NCBI RefSeq assembly: GCF_050632395.1
Contig: NZ_CP192600.1
Location: 806,001-870,000, forward strand
Direction of reading: 5' to 3'
DNA length: 64,000 nucleotides
Source: JAUYQR01 sp050632395
GTDB lineage: Bacteria > Pseudomonadota > Alphaproteobacteria > Rhodobacterales > Rhodobacteraceae
Within the stretch, counting starts at the first letter, position 1; each line of letters begins with the position of its first letter. Below the pieces are notes generated by a model. The model saw only the letters and a list, made by a program, of their open reading frames with translations, ran no database searches and was not told where the DNA came from. The translations under genes and the position numbers were made by a program. Positions 43,387 to 52,432 of this stretch are shown piece after piece.

Positions 43387-43707
43387 ATGGACGACAAACA
43401 CCGCACAAAGCGCGACCGCCGGTTCCGCCGTCAGTTCGAGGCGATCTCCCGCCTCGTCCCGGCCCTGCGCGGCCCGATCAAGGCGCTGCGCAGCGACCGG
43501 CTGAAACTCCTGCGCATCCCGCTCGCCCTCCTGATGGTAGCCGGCGGCTTCGTATCTTTCCTGCCGTTTCTCGGCATCTGGATGCTGCCCTTGGGCCTCC
43601 TCCTCCTCGCGGTCGACCTGCCGTTCATGCGCGGCCCGATCGCCGCCGCGATGATCTGGGCTCGCCGCAAGGCCAGCCTCATCTGGCGCCGCTGGAAGCA
43701 CCGCTAA
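43387..43707 (+). CDS. Small inner-membrane protein, function unknown
   Basis: A 106-residue protein with a very basic N-terminus (DDKHRTKRDRRFRRQ), two hydrophobic segments (about 44-62 and 64-80) with FVSFLPFLGIWMLPLGL between them, and a basic tail (IWRRWKHR). AGGGGG precedes the ATG. The stop overlaps the GH25 lysozyme stop tail to tail by three bases. Such proteins are sometimes misnamed as tryptophan synthase-like; no enzyme motif is visible. Confidence 0.75.
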   Translation: MDDKHRTKRDRRFRRQFEAISRLVPALRGPIKALRSDRLKLLRIPLALLMVAGGFVSFLPFLGIWMLPLGLLLLAVDLPFMRGPIAAAMIWARRKASLIWRRWKHR

Positions 43708-44507
43708 AGCGCCCGCGCGCCCACCCACTCGGCCCAAGCCGCCTTCGACCCGGCAAACACGTTCACGTCCACCCGCCCGGCAATCCCCGGCACCAACCCG
43801 GTCGAGGTGTATTGCCAGAAGCTCCAGCTTTGCCCGTCATAGCGGTCGTTCGGATGTGCCGCGACCGACCGCAGCCAGAACTCCACCCCCGACAACCGCC
43901 ACAACTCGGTATCCTCGTAGAAATCCACCGTGGTGTAGATCAGCGGTCGCTGGCCATAATGCCGCGTCACGATGTCGATGAAGATGCGCGCCTCCTTGCG
44001 GATCGTCGCCCCGTCGCGGCGGATGGTGCAGGTGGGCGAGGTCGGCGTCCACTCCATGTCCAGAACCGGGGGCAGGGCGCCCGGCGTCTTGGGCACATGG
44101 CGGATGTACCAGCGCGCCTGCTCGGCCGCCGGGCGGCAATGATAGAAGAAATGATACGCCCCGCGCTTCACCCCGGCTGCGCCGGCGCCGCGCCAATGCT
44201 CCTTGAACATCGGGTCCACCAGATCACCACCCTCGGTGGCCTTGATGAAGGCAAAATTCACCCCATTCGCACGCGCGGTCTGCCAATCCACATTTGTCTG
44301 GAAACGCGACAGGTCGATCCCGTGCACCGGATACCGCTCCGGCGCGCGGCCCGACCAATCGGTCGGATCGGCATCGGCGAAGTTCGATGAGGTGACGGTG
44401 ATTTCGCCGCCCGTTTCGACGGAACCGGGGGCGGAACGGTCGGGTCTGCCTCCCCCACAGCCAAGAAGGGCAAGGCACAGGCCAAGGATCAGCGCAGGTT
44501 TCATCAT
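43704..44507 (-). CDS. GH25 lysozyme-family lipoprotein
   Basis: A 267-residue lipoprotein with a lipobox ending in C17 (LALLGC) and a GH25 muramidase domain: HGIDLSRFQTNVDW at the entry strand, FAFIKATEGGD, and the catalytic DxE in VLDMEWTP. It should cleave peptidoglycan from the periplasmic side. The ATG at 44507 is the first of two adjacent ATGs. It lies downstream of the FAD oxidase gene on the same strand. Confidence 0.9.
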   Translation of the reverse strand: MMKPALILGLCLALLGCGGGRPDRSAPGSVETGGEITVTSSNFADADPTDWSGRAPERYPVHGIDLSRFQTNVDWQTARANGVNFAFIKATEGGDLVDPMFKEHWRGAGAAGVKRGAYHFFYHCRPAAEQARWYIRHVPKTPGALPPVLDMEWTPTSPTCTIRRDGATIRKEARIFIDIVTRHYGQRPLIYTTVDFYEDTELWRLSGVEFWLRSVAAHPNDRYDGQSWSFWQYTSTGLVPGIAGRVDVNVFAGSKAAWAEWVGARAL

Positions 44508-44580
44508 GCGCGCAGCGTGTCCGAAACCGCCCCGCCTGTCAGCCCCCGTCAAAGCGCAGCCAACAGTGCGTGGGCGAATG

Positions 44581-45657
44581 TCAGCCGAAGCGGGCTGGCG
44601 ACAGCTGCGCCACCAGATCAGCGTCGATCTCTGGCGCGCGGTCCCCGACCAGATCGGCAGCCAACTGGCTTGCCGCCGGGCAAGACTGGAACCCGTATCC
44701 GCCTTGCCCCGCCAGCCAGAAGAACGACGGCTCCCGCACATCGCGCCCGATCACCAGAACCCGGTCCGGGCTGAAGGTGCGCAATCCGGCCCAGTTGGAG
44801 ATCAGCCGCGTCACCGGCTCCGTCACCATTTCCTCATACCGCGCCAGCCCCTCGGCCAGCACCATGTCATCGGCCCAGGCGTCGTGCGGCTCCATCAGGT
44901 CTTCCTCGGCCGGGCTGACGATCAGCGCGCCTGCGTCGGGCTTGGCATACCAGTCCTCGCCGGGGCCGAACAGCATCGGCCAGCGGCTGACGTCATGCCC
45001 GCCCGGCGCCGGTATCCGCGCCATCGACCGGCGGTAGGGAGTAAACCCCAAGGGCTGCACCCCCGCCATCACGGCGATCTGGTCCACCCATGCCCCGGCC
45101 GCATTGACGATCATGCGCGCGGTGAAACTGCCCTCGCTCGTCTCCACCCGCCAACCCGCGCCCTCGCGGTGAATGGCGGTGACGCGCGCCCGCGTCACGA
45201 TCTGCGCCCCGTTTGCCTTGGCCTCACGCGCAAAGCCCTGAATCAACAGGTCGGTGTCGATGTCCTGCGCATGGGTCGCATGACCGGCCAGCGCCACCGT
45301 CTCGGGGTTCAGGATCGGGATGATCGCGCGCGCCTCCTCCACCGAAATCGGCGTGAATTCCATTGCCACCACGTCGCGCTCGAACGCCTCGCGCGCCTCG
45401 GCCTTGGCCACCAGCATCAACCCACGCGGGCTCAACACCCCCGGCGCCGCCTCGAAAAAGGCGGCCGACGCCATCGACAGCCCTACCACCGCAGGCGCGC
45501 CATAGCGCGGCTCGAACAACGCCGCCGACCGCCCCGAGGCATGGTGCGCCAGTGCCGCCTCCGCCTCCAGAACAAGGACAGACCCAAGGTTCGACAGACG
45601 GGCTGCCGCCGAAACGCCGGCAATGCCGCCGCCGATAATCAGGAAATCATGCATCAT
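44581..45657 (-). CDS. FAD-dependent oxidoreductase (DAO family)
   Basis: A 358-residue D-amino-acid-oxidase/glycine-oxidase-like flavoenzyme: DFLIIGGGIAGVSAAARLS is the dinucleotide loop, LEAEAALAHHASGRSAALF follows, and GYGFQSCPAASQLAADLV closes the FAD site. The substrate is not evident; it could be a D-amino acid or an N-substituted amine. ATG at 45657 is preferred, with an in-frame alternative at 45687. It follows the methyltransferase and a tandem repeat. Confidence 0.88.
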   Translation of the reverse strand: MMHDFLIIGGGIAGVSAAARLSNLGSVLVLEAEAALAHHASGRSAALFEPRYGAPAVVGLSMASAAFFEAAPGVLSPRGLMLVAKAEAREAFERDVVAMEFTPISVEEARAIIPILNPETVALAGHATHAQDIDTDLLIQGFAREAKANGAQIVTRARVTAIHREGAGWRVETSEGSFTARMIVNAAGAWVDQIAVMAGVQPLGFTPYRRSMARIPAPGGHDVSRWPMLFGPGEDWYAKPDAGALIVSPAEEDLMEPHDAWADDMVLAEGLARYEEMVTEPVTRLISNWAGLRTFSPDRVLVIGRDVREPSFFWLAGQGGYGFQSCPAASQLAADLVGDRAPEIDADLVAQLSPARFG

Positions 45658-45705
45658 GCAGCGGACATTGCCACGCCGGTTGGCCAAGGGAAAGGGGCAG
45701 GGCGA

Positions 45706-45757
45706 CAGGCCAGTTCTTCAGGCCAGTTCTTCAGGCCAGTTCTTCAGGCCAGTTGGT
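45706..45757. repeat. 13-bp tandem repeat, four copies
   Basis: The unit CAGGCCAGTTCTT occurs three times without change and a fourth time ending GGT, head to tail. It fills the end of the gap between the methyltransferase stop (45757) and the FAD oxidase start. Copy number may vary between strains by slippage. Confidence 0.9.
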
Positions 45758-46557
45758 CAAGCCAGCGCCAGCACCGCCATGTAACGCGCGCCGATCCGGA
45801 AACTTCCATCTGGCTGCCGGAACGGTGCCAATGCCGCCGCATGGGCCGCCGAAACCGCCGCCTCGCCGACAAGGCCCGCCGCACGGATCGCCACACCACT
45901 GGAGTTCAATCCGCGCAACGCGGTTGCCTCATCGGGATAGGCCCAGAAGATGTCACCCTCGATCACCTCGCGGGGCACAAGGCCCGCGTCGGCGACAAAG
46001 CCGGAAAGCCTGTCGGGATCGGACAGGGCGAAGGGTCCGGGCGCGCCGGGTGGCGGGGCAGGCAGCAAGGGCCGCAACGCTGCCACCACCGAGGCCGCCT
46101 CCATGCCGTCCGGGCGGCCCCATGTCATCACCGCGACGATGCCGCCGGGCCGGGTCACCCGCCGCGCCTCGCTCAGTGCCGCGACCGGGTTCGCGGCAAA
46201 CTGAAAGGCGTTGAACCCGGTCACCACGTCAAAGCTGTCGTCGGCATGGGGCAGTTCTTCAAGGTCGCCTTCGCGAAAATCGCCGTCAGGGCACCGTTCG
46301 CGTGCTATGTCCAAAAGCAGCGGCGCCGCGTCGATCCCTGCGATGATCGCGCCAAGATCGGCGGCGCGCCGGGCTGCCAGACCCGCCCCGCACCCCGCAT
46401 CCAGAAGCCGCGTGCCGGGCCCGACACTGGCGCTGGCTAACACATGGTCATAACCGCCGCCGAACTGGGCTTCCTGCACCTCGGCCCAATCGCGCGCGCG
46501 CGCGCCCCAAAGTCGGCCATTCACATCCGAGGTGCGCTGTGATGAAGTCGTGGTCAT
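45757..46557 (-). CDS. Class I SAM-dependent methyltransferase (UbiE-like)
   Basis: A 266-residue methyltransferase. Motif I is LLDAGCGAGL (51-60), followed by ADLGAIIAGIDAAPLLLDIA and VTRPGGIVAVMTWG (motif III). The substrate is unknown. ATG at 46557 has AAGGAC upstream; the longer frame to 46653 would run into the terminator of the BMP gene. It is separated from the transporter by that terminator, so it may have its own promoter. Confidence 0.88.
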   Translation of the reverse strand: MTTTSSQRTSDVNGRLWGARARDWAEVQEAQFGGGYDHVLASASVGPGTRLLDAGCGAGLAARRAADLGAIIAGIDAAPLLLDIARERCPDGDFREGDLEELPHADDSFDVVTGFNAFQFAANPVAALSEARRVTRPGGIVAVMTWGRPDGMEAASVVAALRPLLPAPPPGAPGPFALSDPDRLSGFVADAGLVPREVIEGDIFWAYPDEATALRGLNSSGVAIRAAGLVGEAAVSAAHAAALAPFRQPDGSFRIGARYMAVLALA

Positions 46558-46617
46558 CGTCCGTCCTTCCGCATGTGGCCAAGGGGTCGGCCATCGCCTC
46601 AGAATGCCACGGTGCGG

Positions 46618-46654
46618 AAAAAAAGATAGCCGCCGTGTCACCACGGCGGCCATC
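46618..46654 (-). terminator. Terminator after the BMP substrate-binding gene
   Basis: Read on the minus strand, arms at 46654-46642 and 46637-46625 pair over 13 bases with one mismatch around a four-base loop, then seven T residues follow. It ends the xdh-transporter run. Confidence 0.88.
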
Positions 46655-46676
46655 CTGTCGCATCAGGCAGTCAGGC

Positions 46677-47759
46677 TTACTTCGGGATATCGCCGGTGAT
46701 GCCTTCCACAAAGAACGCCATCCCCAGCAGATCGCCGTCCGGCGCGGTCACGCCATCGGCGAGCCACTCGGACCCATCCTGCTTCTTGATCGGCCCGGTG
46801 AACGGGTGATACGTCCCCGCCGCGATGCTGTCGCGCAGCGCCTCGGCTTCGGCCTTCACGTCTGCCGGCACCGCATCGGTGATCTCACCGATCTCCACTT
46901 CGCCGCCGGCAATGCCTTCCCATGCGTCCGCCTGCTCATACGTCCCGTCCATCAGCGCGCCCACGCGCTTGATGTAATAGGGCGCCCAGTTGTCGATGAT
47001 CGACGACACCCGCGGCGAGGGCTTGTAGGCTTCCATGTCCGAGGCTTGCCCGAACCCGATCACGCCCGGCGTCTTGGCGGCTTCGGCCAGCACAGCGGTC
47101 GAATCGGTGTGGCTGGCAATGACGTCGACGCCCTGCTCGATCAGCGCCTTGGCCGCATCCGCCTCTTTCGCAGGATCGAACCAGGTGTAGGCCCAGATCA
47201 CCGACAGTTCGACGTTCGGGTTGGCCTTCTTGGCGTGCAGGTAATAGCTGTTGATCCCCATGATCACTTCGGGGATCGGGAACGACCCGATGTAGCCGAT
47301 CTTGTTCGACTTGGTCATCTTGCCCGCGATATGGCCCTGAACAGCCCGGCCTTCGTAGAACCGCGCGTTGTAGGTGCTGACGTTGGCGCTGTCGCGCTTG
47401 TAGCCCGTCGCATGTTCGAACTTCACGTCAGGGAACTTGGCCGCAACCGCATTCGTCGCGTCCATGTATCCGAACGAGGTGGTGAAGATGATGTTGCAGC
47501 CCGAAAGCGCCATCTGCGTCAGCACCCGCTCGGCATCCGCACCTTCCGGCACGTTTTCCTGCCACTGAACCTCGACCTTGTCGCCGAATTCCTTCTCCAC
47601 GGCCAGCGCGCCCTGATGGTGCTGGTAGGTCCAGCCACCATCCCCAATCGGCCCGACATAGACGAAGCAGGCCTTCGTCTTGTCCTGCGCGTGTCCCACG
47701 CCGCCAAATGCCACAGACAGGCCAAGGGCCGCGGTGGCAAGCAAAGTTCTGCGCTTCAT
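46677..47759 (-). CDS. BMP-family (PnrA-like) ABC transporter substrate-binding protein
   Basis: A 360-residue periplasmic receptor of the basic membrane protein family, which binds nucleosides or purines. The signal peptide (MKRRTLLATAALGLSVAFGG, cleaved after GHA near residue 24) has no lipobox, so it is soluble. Hallmarks are GPIGDGGWTYQHHQG and IASHTDSTAV. GGGGAGAG precedes the ATG. It is the last gene before the terminator of the xdh-permease-ATPase run, consistent with xanthine or nucleoside uptake. Confidence 0.92.
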   Translation of the reverse strand: MKRRTLLATAALGLSVAFGGVGHAQDKTKACFVYVGPIGDGGWTYQHHQGALAVEKEFGDKVEVQWQENVPEGADAERVLTQMALSGCNIIFTTSFGYMDATNAVAAKFPDVKFEHATGYKRDSANVSTYNARFYEGRAVQGHIAGKMTKSNKIGYIGSFPIPEVIMGINSYYLHAKKANPNVELSVIWAYTWFDPAKEADAAKALIEQGVDVIASHTDSTAVLAEAAKTPGVIGFGQASDMEAYKPSPRVSSIIDNWAPYYIKRVGALMDGTYEQADAWEGIAGGEVEIGEITDAVPADVKAEAEALRDSIAAGTYHPFTGPIKKQDGSEWLADGVTAPDGDLLGMAFFVEGITGDIPK

Positions 47760-47811
47760 TCGTACTCTCCCCATTGTGCGAAGGCCTAATGTGCCTTCGG
47801 CGTGTTGTGCC

Positions 47812-48741
47812 TCAGCGCGAGGCGTGGAAATTCTGGCCAAGGCTGGCCGGCGCATTCAGCGATGCCTTGCCGCGGCCGGACGACATGATGACCAACACGA
47901 GGATGGTTATCAGATAGGGCGCCATCGACAAGTATTCGACCGGTATCGCCGACCCTGCGGCCTGCAGGTTCAGTTGCAGAACCGTGATGCCGCCGAAAAG
48001 ATAGGCGCCGAGCAGCACGCGCCACGGCTTCCACGACGCAAAGACCACGATCGCCAGCGCAATCCAGCCGGCCCCCGCCGTGATCCCGTCGGTCCATTGC
48101 GGCACCCGCACCAGGCTGATGTAGGCCCCGCCCAATCCCGCCATCGCGCCCCCGAACAGGATCGCCAGCACCCGGATGCGCGTCACCTTGTAGCCCAAGG
48201 CATGTGCCGCATCATGGCTTTCGCCCACCGCACGCAGCACCAGCCCGGTTCGGGTCGACCGCAGCACCCACCACACCGCCGCCACCACCGCGACCGACAG
48301 ATAGACCACCCAGTCATGGCTGAACAGCACCCGGCCAAGGAACGGAATGTCCGCCAGCGGCCCGAACGGCACATCCCCCGTCATCGGCGGCTTGATCCCG
48401 ACATACCCCTGCCCGATCAGTGACGACAGACCAAGGCCGAACAACGTCAGCGCAAGCCCCGTCGCCACCTGATTGGTCAGCAGGTATTGCGTCAAGACCG
48501 CGAACACCAAGGCCAGCGCCGCCGCCCCCAAGGCCCCGCCGACGAACCCCAGAAACGGGCTTCCCGTCTCGACCGCCGCGACAAACCCGCAGATCGCGCC
48601 CATGATCATCATCCCCTCGACGCCCAGGTTCAGGACGCCCGCCTTCTCCACCACCAACTCGCCGATGGCGGCCAGGATGATCGGCACGGACGCCACGATG
48701 ACCGAAGCCAGAAGAAGGGCCGGATCAATACTGCCGAACAT
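47812..48741 (-). CDS. ABC transporter permease (nucleoside type, second)
   Basis: A 309-residue inner-membrane permease of the BPD_transp_2 class (NupQ/YufQ-like), about nine hydrophobic segments, with VLNLGVEGMMIMGA near residue 37. The ATG at 48741 overlaps the stop of the first permease by one base (TGATG). Pairs with the upstream permease to form the membrane channel. Confidence 0.93.
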   Translation of the reverse strand: MFGSIDPALLLASVIVASVPIILAAIGELVVEKAGVLNLGVEGMMIMGAICGFVAAVETGSPFLGFVGGALGAAALALVFAVLTQYLLTNQVATGLALTLFGLGLSSLIGQGYVGIKPPMTGDVPFGPLADIPFLGRVLFSHDWVVYLSVAVVAAVWWVLRSTRTGLVLRAVGESHDAAHALGYKVTRIRVLAILFGGAMAGLGGAYISLVRVPQWTDGITAGAGWIALAIVVFASWKPWRVLLGAYLFGGITVLQLNLQAAGSAIPVEYLSMAPYLITILVLVIMSSGRGKASLNAPASLGQNFHASR

Positions 48742-49823
48742 CACGCCACCGCCTTGGTTGAAAGCCGGACCCGGAAGTTGGTCAGCACGTCGCTGGCCAA
48801 GAGAAAGAACAACAGCATCCCCTGAAACGCCTGGATCGCCGCTGACGGCAAGCCAAGGTTGGTCGAGGCCATCTCGCCGCCTATATAGGTCAGCGCCATC
48901 AGCAGCCCGGCGAACAGAATGCCCACCGGGTTCAACCGGCCAAGGAACGCCACGATGATCGCGGTAAATCCGTAGCCCACGTTGAAATCGATGGTGATCT
49001 GCCCGGCAGGCCCGGTCACCTCAAACAGCCCCGCCAACCCCGCCAGCGCGCCCGAAATCCCCATGCACAACACCACCAGCCGGCTGGGCGCCACCCCGGC
49101 AAACCGCGCGGCGCGCGGCGCTTGCCCTGCCAGCTTGATGTGAAACCCCAGCAGATGGCGCTGCAACAGCACATAGGCCGCGATTACCGCGATAAACGCC
49201 GCCACCACGCCCCAATGCATCCCCGTCCCGGCAATCAGCTCCGGGTTCGACGCGGCGGGATAGCTTGAAAAGTTGCGGCTCCCCGGAAAGCCCGCGCCTT
49301 CCGGGTTTCGCAGGAACCCGGTCGCGGCCTTGGCCAAGATCGTCTGCGCTACATAGACCAGCAGCAGCGACACAAGGATCTCGTTGGTGTTGAACCGCGT
49401 CTTCAGGATCGCCGGGATCATCGCCCAGGCCCAGCCGCCAAATGCGCCAGCAATCACCATCACCGGATAGATCATCCGGTTTTCCGTGGGGTAAAGCGCC
49501 AGCCCCACCGAGGCGCCGATGATCGCCCCCATGATGTATTGCCCCTCCGCCCCGATGTTCCAGATGCCCGCCCGGAACCCCAGCGACAGCCCGAGCGCAA
49601 TCAGGATCAAGGGCCCCGCCTTCACCAGAAGCTGGCCCCGGAAATAGAACGCGAACTCGCCGAGCAACGGGTCCCAGAAGATCGTCCGTATCGCCTCGAC
49701 CGGGTTCTTGCCCAACAGCGCGAACATGATCCCGCCCGCGATCATCGTCAGAATGACCGCCAGAAACGGCGAGGCCTTCTGCCAGAAAGCCGAAGGCGAG
49801 GGTCGTTTTTCCAACCTCAACAT
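48741..49823 (-). CDS. ABC transporter permease (nucleoside type, first)
   Basis: A 360-residue permease of the BPD_transp_2 class (NupP/YufP-like). The N-terminal cytoplasmic part is followed by about ten hydrophobic segments; LSLGFRAGIWNIGAEGQYI is the signature region. It lies downstream of the ATPase gene with 165 bases between that contain two repeat elements. Confidence 0.93.
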   Translation of the reverse strand: MLRLEKRPSPSAFWQKASPFLAVILTMIAGGIMFALLGKNPVEAIRTIFWDPLLGEFAFYFRGQLLVKAGPLILIALGLSLGFRAGIWNIGAEGQYIMGAIIGASVGLALYPTENRMIYPVMVIAGAFGGWAWAMIPAILKTRFNTNEILVSLLLVYVAQTILAKAATGFLRNPEGAGFPGSRNFSSYPAASNPELIAGTGMHWGVVAAFIAVIAAYVLLQRHLLGFHIKLAGQAPRAARFAGVAPSRLVVLCMGISGALAGLAGLFEVTGPAGQITIDFNVGYGFTAIIVAFLGRLNPVGILFAGLLMALTYIGGEMASTNLGLPSAAIQAFQGMLLFFLLASDVLTNFRVRLSTKAVA

Positions 49824-49825
49824 GC

Positions 49826-49880
49826 GGCTTCCTCTTCGCCAAAATATCCTCGGGGGGTAAGGGGGGCAGACAGCCCCCCT
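49826..49880. repeat. Dispersed palindromic element, copy A (intergenic)
   Basis: Starts GGCTTCCTCTTCGCCAAAA, continues to TATCC and a G-run, and ends in a hairpin of GGGGGG (49861-49866) with CCCCCC (49874-49879). Copies at 53651-53700 and 55691-55746 share the CAAATATCC core and the G/C hairpin. Located just upstream of the first permease gene. Confidence 0.8.
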
Positions 49881-49919
49881 GCGTCGCCTGCCATCATGCG
49901 CAACCTCGCCGACCCGATG

Positions 49920-49960
49920 CCTCCCCTCCCCCTCGTGGGGAGGGGCTGGGGGAGGGGGGC
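49920..49960. repeat. Dispersed C/G-rich intergenic repeat, copy 2
   Basis: CCTCCCCTCCCCCTCGTGGG followed by GAGGGGCTGGGGGAGGGGGG closely matches the element at 2421-2466. The pyrimidine and purine halves can pair. It lies in the same gap as copy A of the palindromic element. Confidence 0.65.
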
Positions 49961-49988
49961 AACCTGCAGGCGGCCCGGCACGCCCATC

Positions 49989-51515
49989 TCAATGCCCATG
50001 ATGCGCTACCTCCATGCCGTGCGTGCCGCCCATCATCAGACCGATCTCGTCCACCGTCAGGCCCTGCACTGGCCGCGTCGGCGTCAGCCGCCCGCCGTTC
50101 AGCGCGGCGAAATTGTCGGCGATTTCCAGCAGTTCATCCAGATCCTGGCTGATCACCACCACCGCCGCACCACCCGCCGCCCGGTCAAGGATGGCCTGCC
50201 GGATCGCCGCCGCCGCCGCCGCATCCACCCCCCATGTCGGCTGGTTGATCACGATCACCGTTGGCGTCTGGCTCAACTCGCGCCCGACGACGAACTTCTG
50301 CAAGTTGCCGCCCGACAGCGCCCGCGCCGCCACATGGGTGCCGGGTGTCCTCACGTCGAAATCCTTGACGATACCGGCCGCGAACGTCTCCGTTGCCGCC
50401 CAGTCGATGAAGCCGCGTTTCGTCAGCCCCTTGCGCACGACGCCCGACAGCAGCGCGTTCTCGACAAGGCTCATGTCCGGTGCCGCCGCATGGCCCAGCC
50501 GCTCTTCCGGTGCCGCCACCAGCCCCGCGCGCCGCCGGTCGTTAGGCCCTTTGTCGCCCATCGGCTTGCCGTCGATCCGCACCGCGTCTGGCCCCGATTT
50601 CAACTCGCCCGACAGCGCCAGCAGCAATTCGTCCTGCCCGTTGCCCGCCACTCCGGCAATCCCCAGCACCTCGCCCTTCCTGACCGCAAACCCCACGTTC
50701 TTCAGCGACGTCCCGAACGGAATGGGCGAGTTTACCGACAGCCCCGTCACCTCCAGTGCCACCTCGCCCTTGGCCTTCCCGGCCCGCGCCGGCGGCGTCA
50801 GCACCGTGCCGACCATCAGTTCCGCCATCTCCCGCGCCGTCCGCTCGCGCGGGGTGCAGGTCGCAACCACCTTGCCGCGCCGCAGGATCGTCGCCTCGTC
50901 GCAAAGGGTGCGGATCTCCTCCAGCTTGTGGCTGATATACAGGATCGCCGTCCCCTCGCTCGCCAGTTGCCGCAGTGTCTTGAACAGGATCTCCACCTCC
51001 TGCGGCGTCAGCACCGATGTCGGCTCGTCCATGATCAGAAGCTTCGGGTCCTGCAACAAACAGCGAATGATCTCCACCCGCTGCCGCTCTCCCGCCGACA
51101 GGTCACCCACCATCCGCGCCGGGTCCAGCGGCAAGCCATATTCCTCACTCACCGCCTTGATCCGCCCCGCCAGCGCCTTCATCGGCGGCGGGTTTTCCAT
51201 GCCCAAGGCCACGTTCTCCGCCACGTTCAGCGCCTCGAACAGGCTGAAGTGCTGGAACACCATCGCCACGCCCAAGGCCCGTGCCTGCCCGGGTTTGCCC
51301 GGCGCATAAGCCTGCCCCCGCAGCACCATCCGCCCGCTGTCAGGTTTCACCAGCCCATAGATCATCTTCACCAGCGTCGATTTCCCCGCGCCGTTTTCCC
51401 CCAGCAGCGCGTGAACCTCCCCCTCGCTGATCTGGAACGACACGTCACTGTTCGCCACCACGCCGGGATAGGCCTTGGTCACCCCCTCGACGCTCAATAG
51501 AAGCTTGCCACTCAT
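49989..51515 (-). CDS. ABC transporter ATP-binding protein (double ATPase, nucleoside type)
   Basis: A 508-residue fused pair of ATPase domains, as in the NupO/YufO and sugar class. The first has Walker A GENGAGKST (39-47) and signature LSAGERQRVEI; the second has a degenerate Walker A (GVAGNGQDEL) and the signature LSGGNLQKFVVGRELS. Its ATG at 51515 overlaps the xdhC stop, tying uptake to purine oxidation in one operon. Confidence 0.93.
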   Translation of the reverse strand: MSGKLLLSVEGVTKAYPGVVANSDVSFQISEGEVHALLGENGAGKSTLVKMIYGLVKPDSGRMVLRGQAYAPGKPGQARALGVAMVFQHFSLFEALNVAENVALGMENPPPMKALAGRIKAVSEEYGLPLDPARMVGDLSAGERQRVEIIRCLLQDPKLLIMDEPTSVLTPQEVEILFKTLRQLASEGTAILYISHKLEEIRTLCDEATILRRGKVVATCTPRERTAREMAELMVGTVLTPPARAGKAKGEVALEVTGLSVNSPIPFGTSLKNVGFAVRKGEVLGIAGVAGNGQDELLLALSGELKSGPDAVRIDGKPMGDKGPNDRRRAGLVAAPEERLGHAAAPDMSLVENALLSGVVRKGLTKRGFIDWAATETFAAGIVKDFDVRTPGTHVAARALSGGNLQKFVVGRELSQTPTVIVINQPTWGVDAAAAAAIRQAILDRAAGGAAVVVISQDLDELLEIADNFAALNGGRLTPTRPVQGLTVDEIGLMMGGTHGMEVAHHGH

Positions 51516-52432
51516 GCTTTCATCTTTCGCCGAAGGGTTACGCGTCTCGCCAGCAGTTCCGCCGCCACACCCACCGCAATTGCCTGCGGATGCTTGCCAA
51601 GCGCTGGGTTGCCGATCGGGCAGTCGATCCGCGCCACCGCCTCGGCCGAATGCCCCAGCCCCGCCAGACGCGACCGGAACCGCGCCCATTTCGTGGCCGA
51701 CCCGATCAGCCCCAGCGACGCAAACCCCCGCCGCAACAGCGCATCACACAGCGCCAGATCGACGGCATGGCTATACGTCAGCACCAGATGCTCCGCCTCC
51801 ACCGGCGCCAGCCTCACCGCTGCCTCAGGCACTGCAACCGGCAGCGCCGTCACGCCGTCCGGCACCACATCGGGAAACCGCTCCGCCGCCACATCGACCC
51901 AGGTGATCGCAAGCCCCGGCAGCGGCGCCAGCACCGCCACCAGCGCGCGCCCCACATGCCCAGCGCCCCAGATCCACAGCGCCCGCTTCGGCTCCACCGC
52001 AGGCTCCACCAACCACCCCTGCACCAGCCCCGGCCCCGGCACCACGCCCTCACCCCGCGCCCGCGCCAGCACCCGGCTGACTGCCAGCGGCATTTCCCCC
52101 GGCCCCCGCGCCACAATCCCCGCCTCCGCCACCGGCACGCCCGCGTAAACCTCGGTCCACAGCGTCACTGCCCCGCCGCAACACTGCCCCAAGGCCGGCC
52201 CCAGCGCCTGCCGATCGACCCGCGCCCCGCCCGAGGCCAGCATCGCCCGCGCCCGCGCCAAAGCCTCCCACTCCAGCGCCCCGCCGCCAATCGTCCCCGC
52301 CTGACCGCCCTCCCAGACCAGCATCGCCGCCCCCACCTCACGCGGGCTCGATCCGTCATGCGCCGCAATCACCACCCGCGCCACCGGCCCGTGCGCCTCG
52401 ATTGCCGCCTGCAAGGCACCCAGATCAAACAT
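51512..52432 (-). CDS. xdhC: Xanthine dehydrogenase accessory protein XdhC
   Basis: Binds and sulfurates molybdenum cofactor and inserts it into XdhB. The 306 residues have the CoxI/XdhC N-terminal domain (GSSPREVGAAMLVW, GTIGGGALEWEA) and the C-terminal Rossmann domain with IWGAGHVGRALV. It overlaps xdhB by eight bases and the transporter ATPase by ATGA. Confidence 0.93.
   Translation of the reverse strand: MFDLGALQAAIEAHGPVARVVIAAHDGSSPREVGAAMLVWEGGQAGTIGGGALEWEALARARAMLASGGARVDRQALGPALGQCCGGAVTLWTEVYAGVPVAEAGIVARGPGEMPLAVSRVLARARGEGVVPGPGLVQGWLVEPAVEPKRALWIWGAGHVGRALVAVLAPLPGLAITWVDVAAERFPDVVPDGVTALPVAVPEAAVRLAPVEAEHLVLTYSHAVDLALCDALLRRGFASLGLIGSATKWARFRSRLAGLGHSAEAVARIDCPIGNPALGKHPQAIAVGVAAELLARRVTLRRKMKA

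Noticed and set aside
44203..46440. 745-residue plus-strand frame over the FAD oxidase and methyltransferase genes
   Set aside because: Arg/Gln/His-rich translation without domains, spanning two good genes and a tandem repeat on the other strand.
49539..51500. 653-residue plus-strand frame over the ABC transporter genes
   Set aside because: Arg/His/Pro-rich shadow of the double ATPase and permease.
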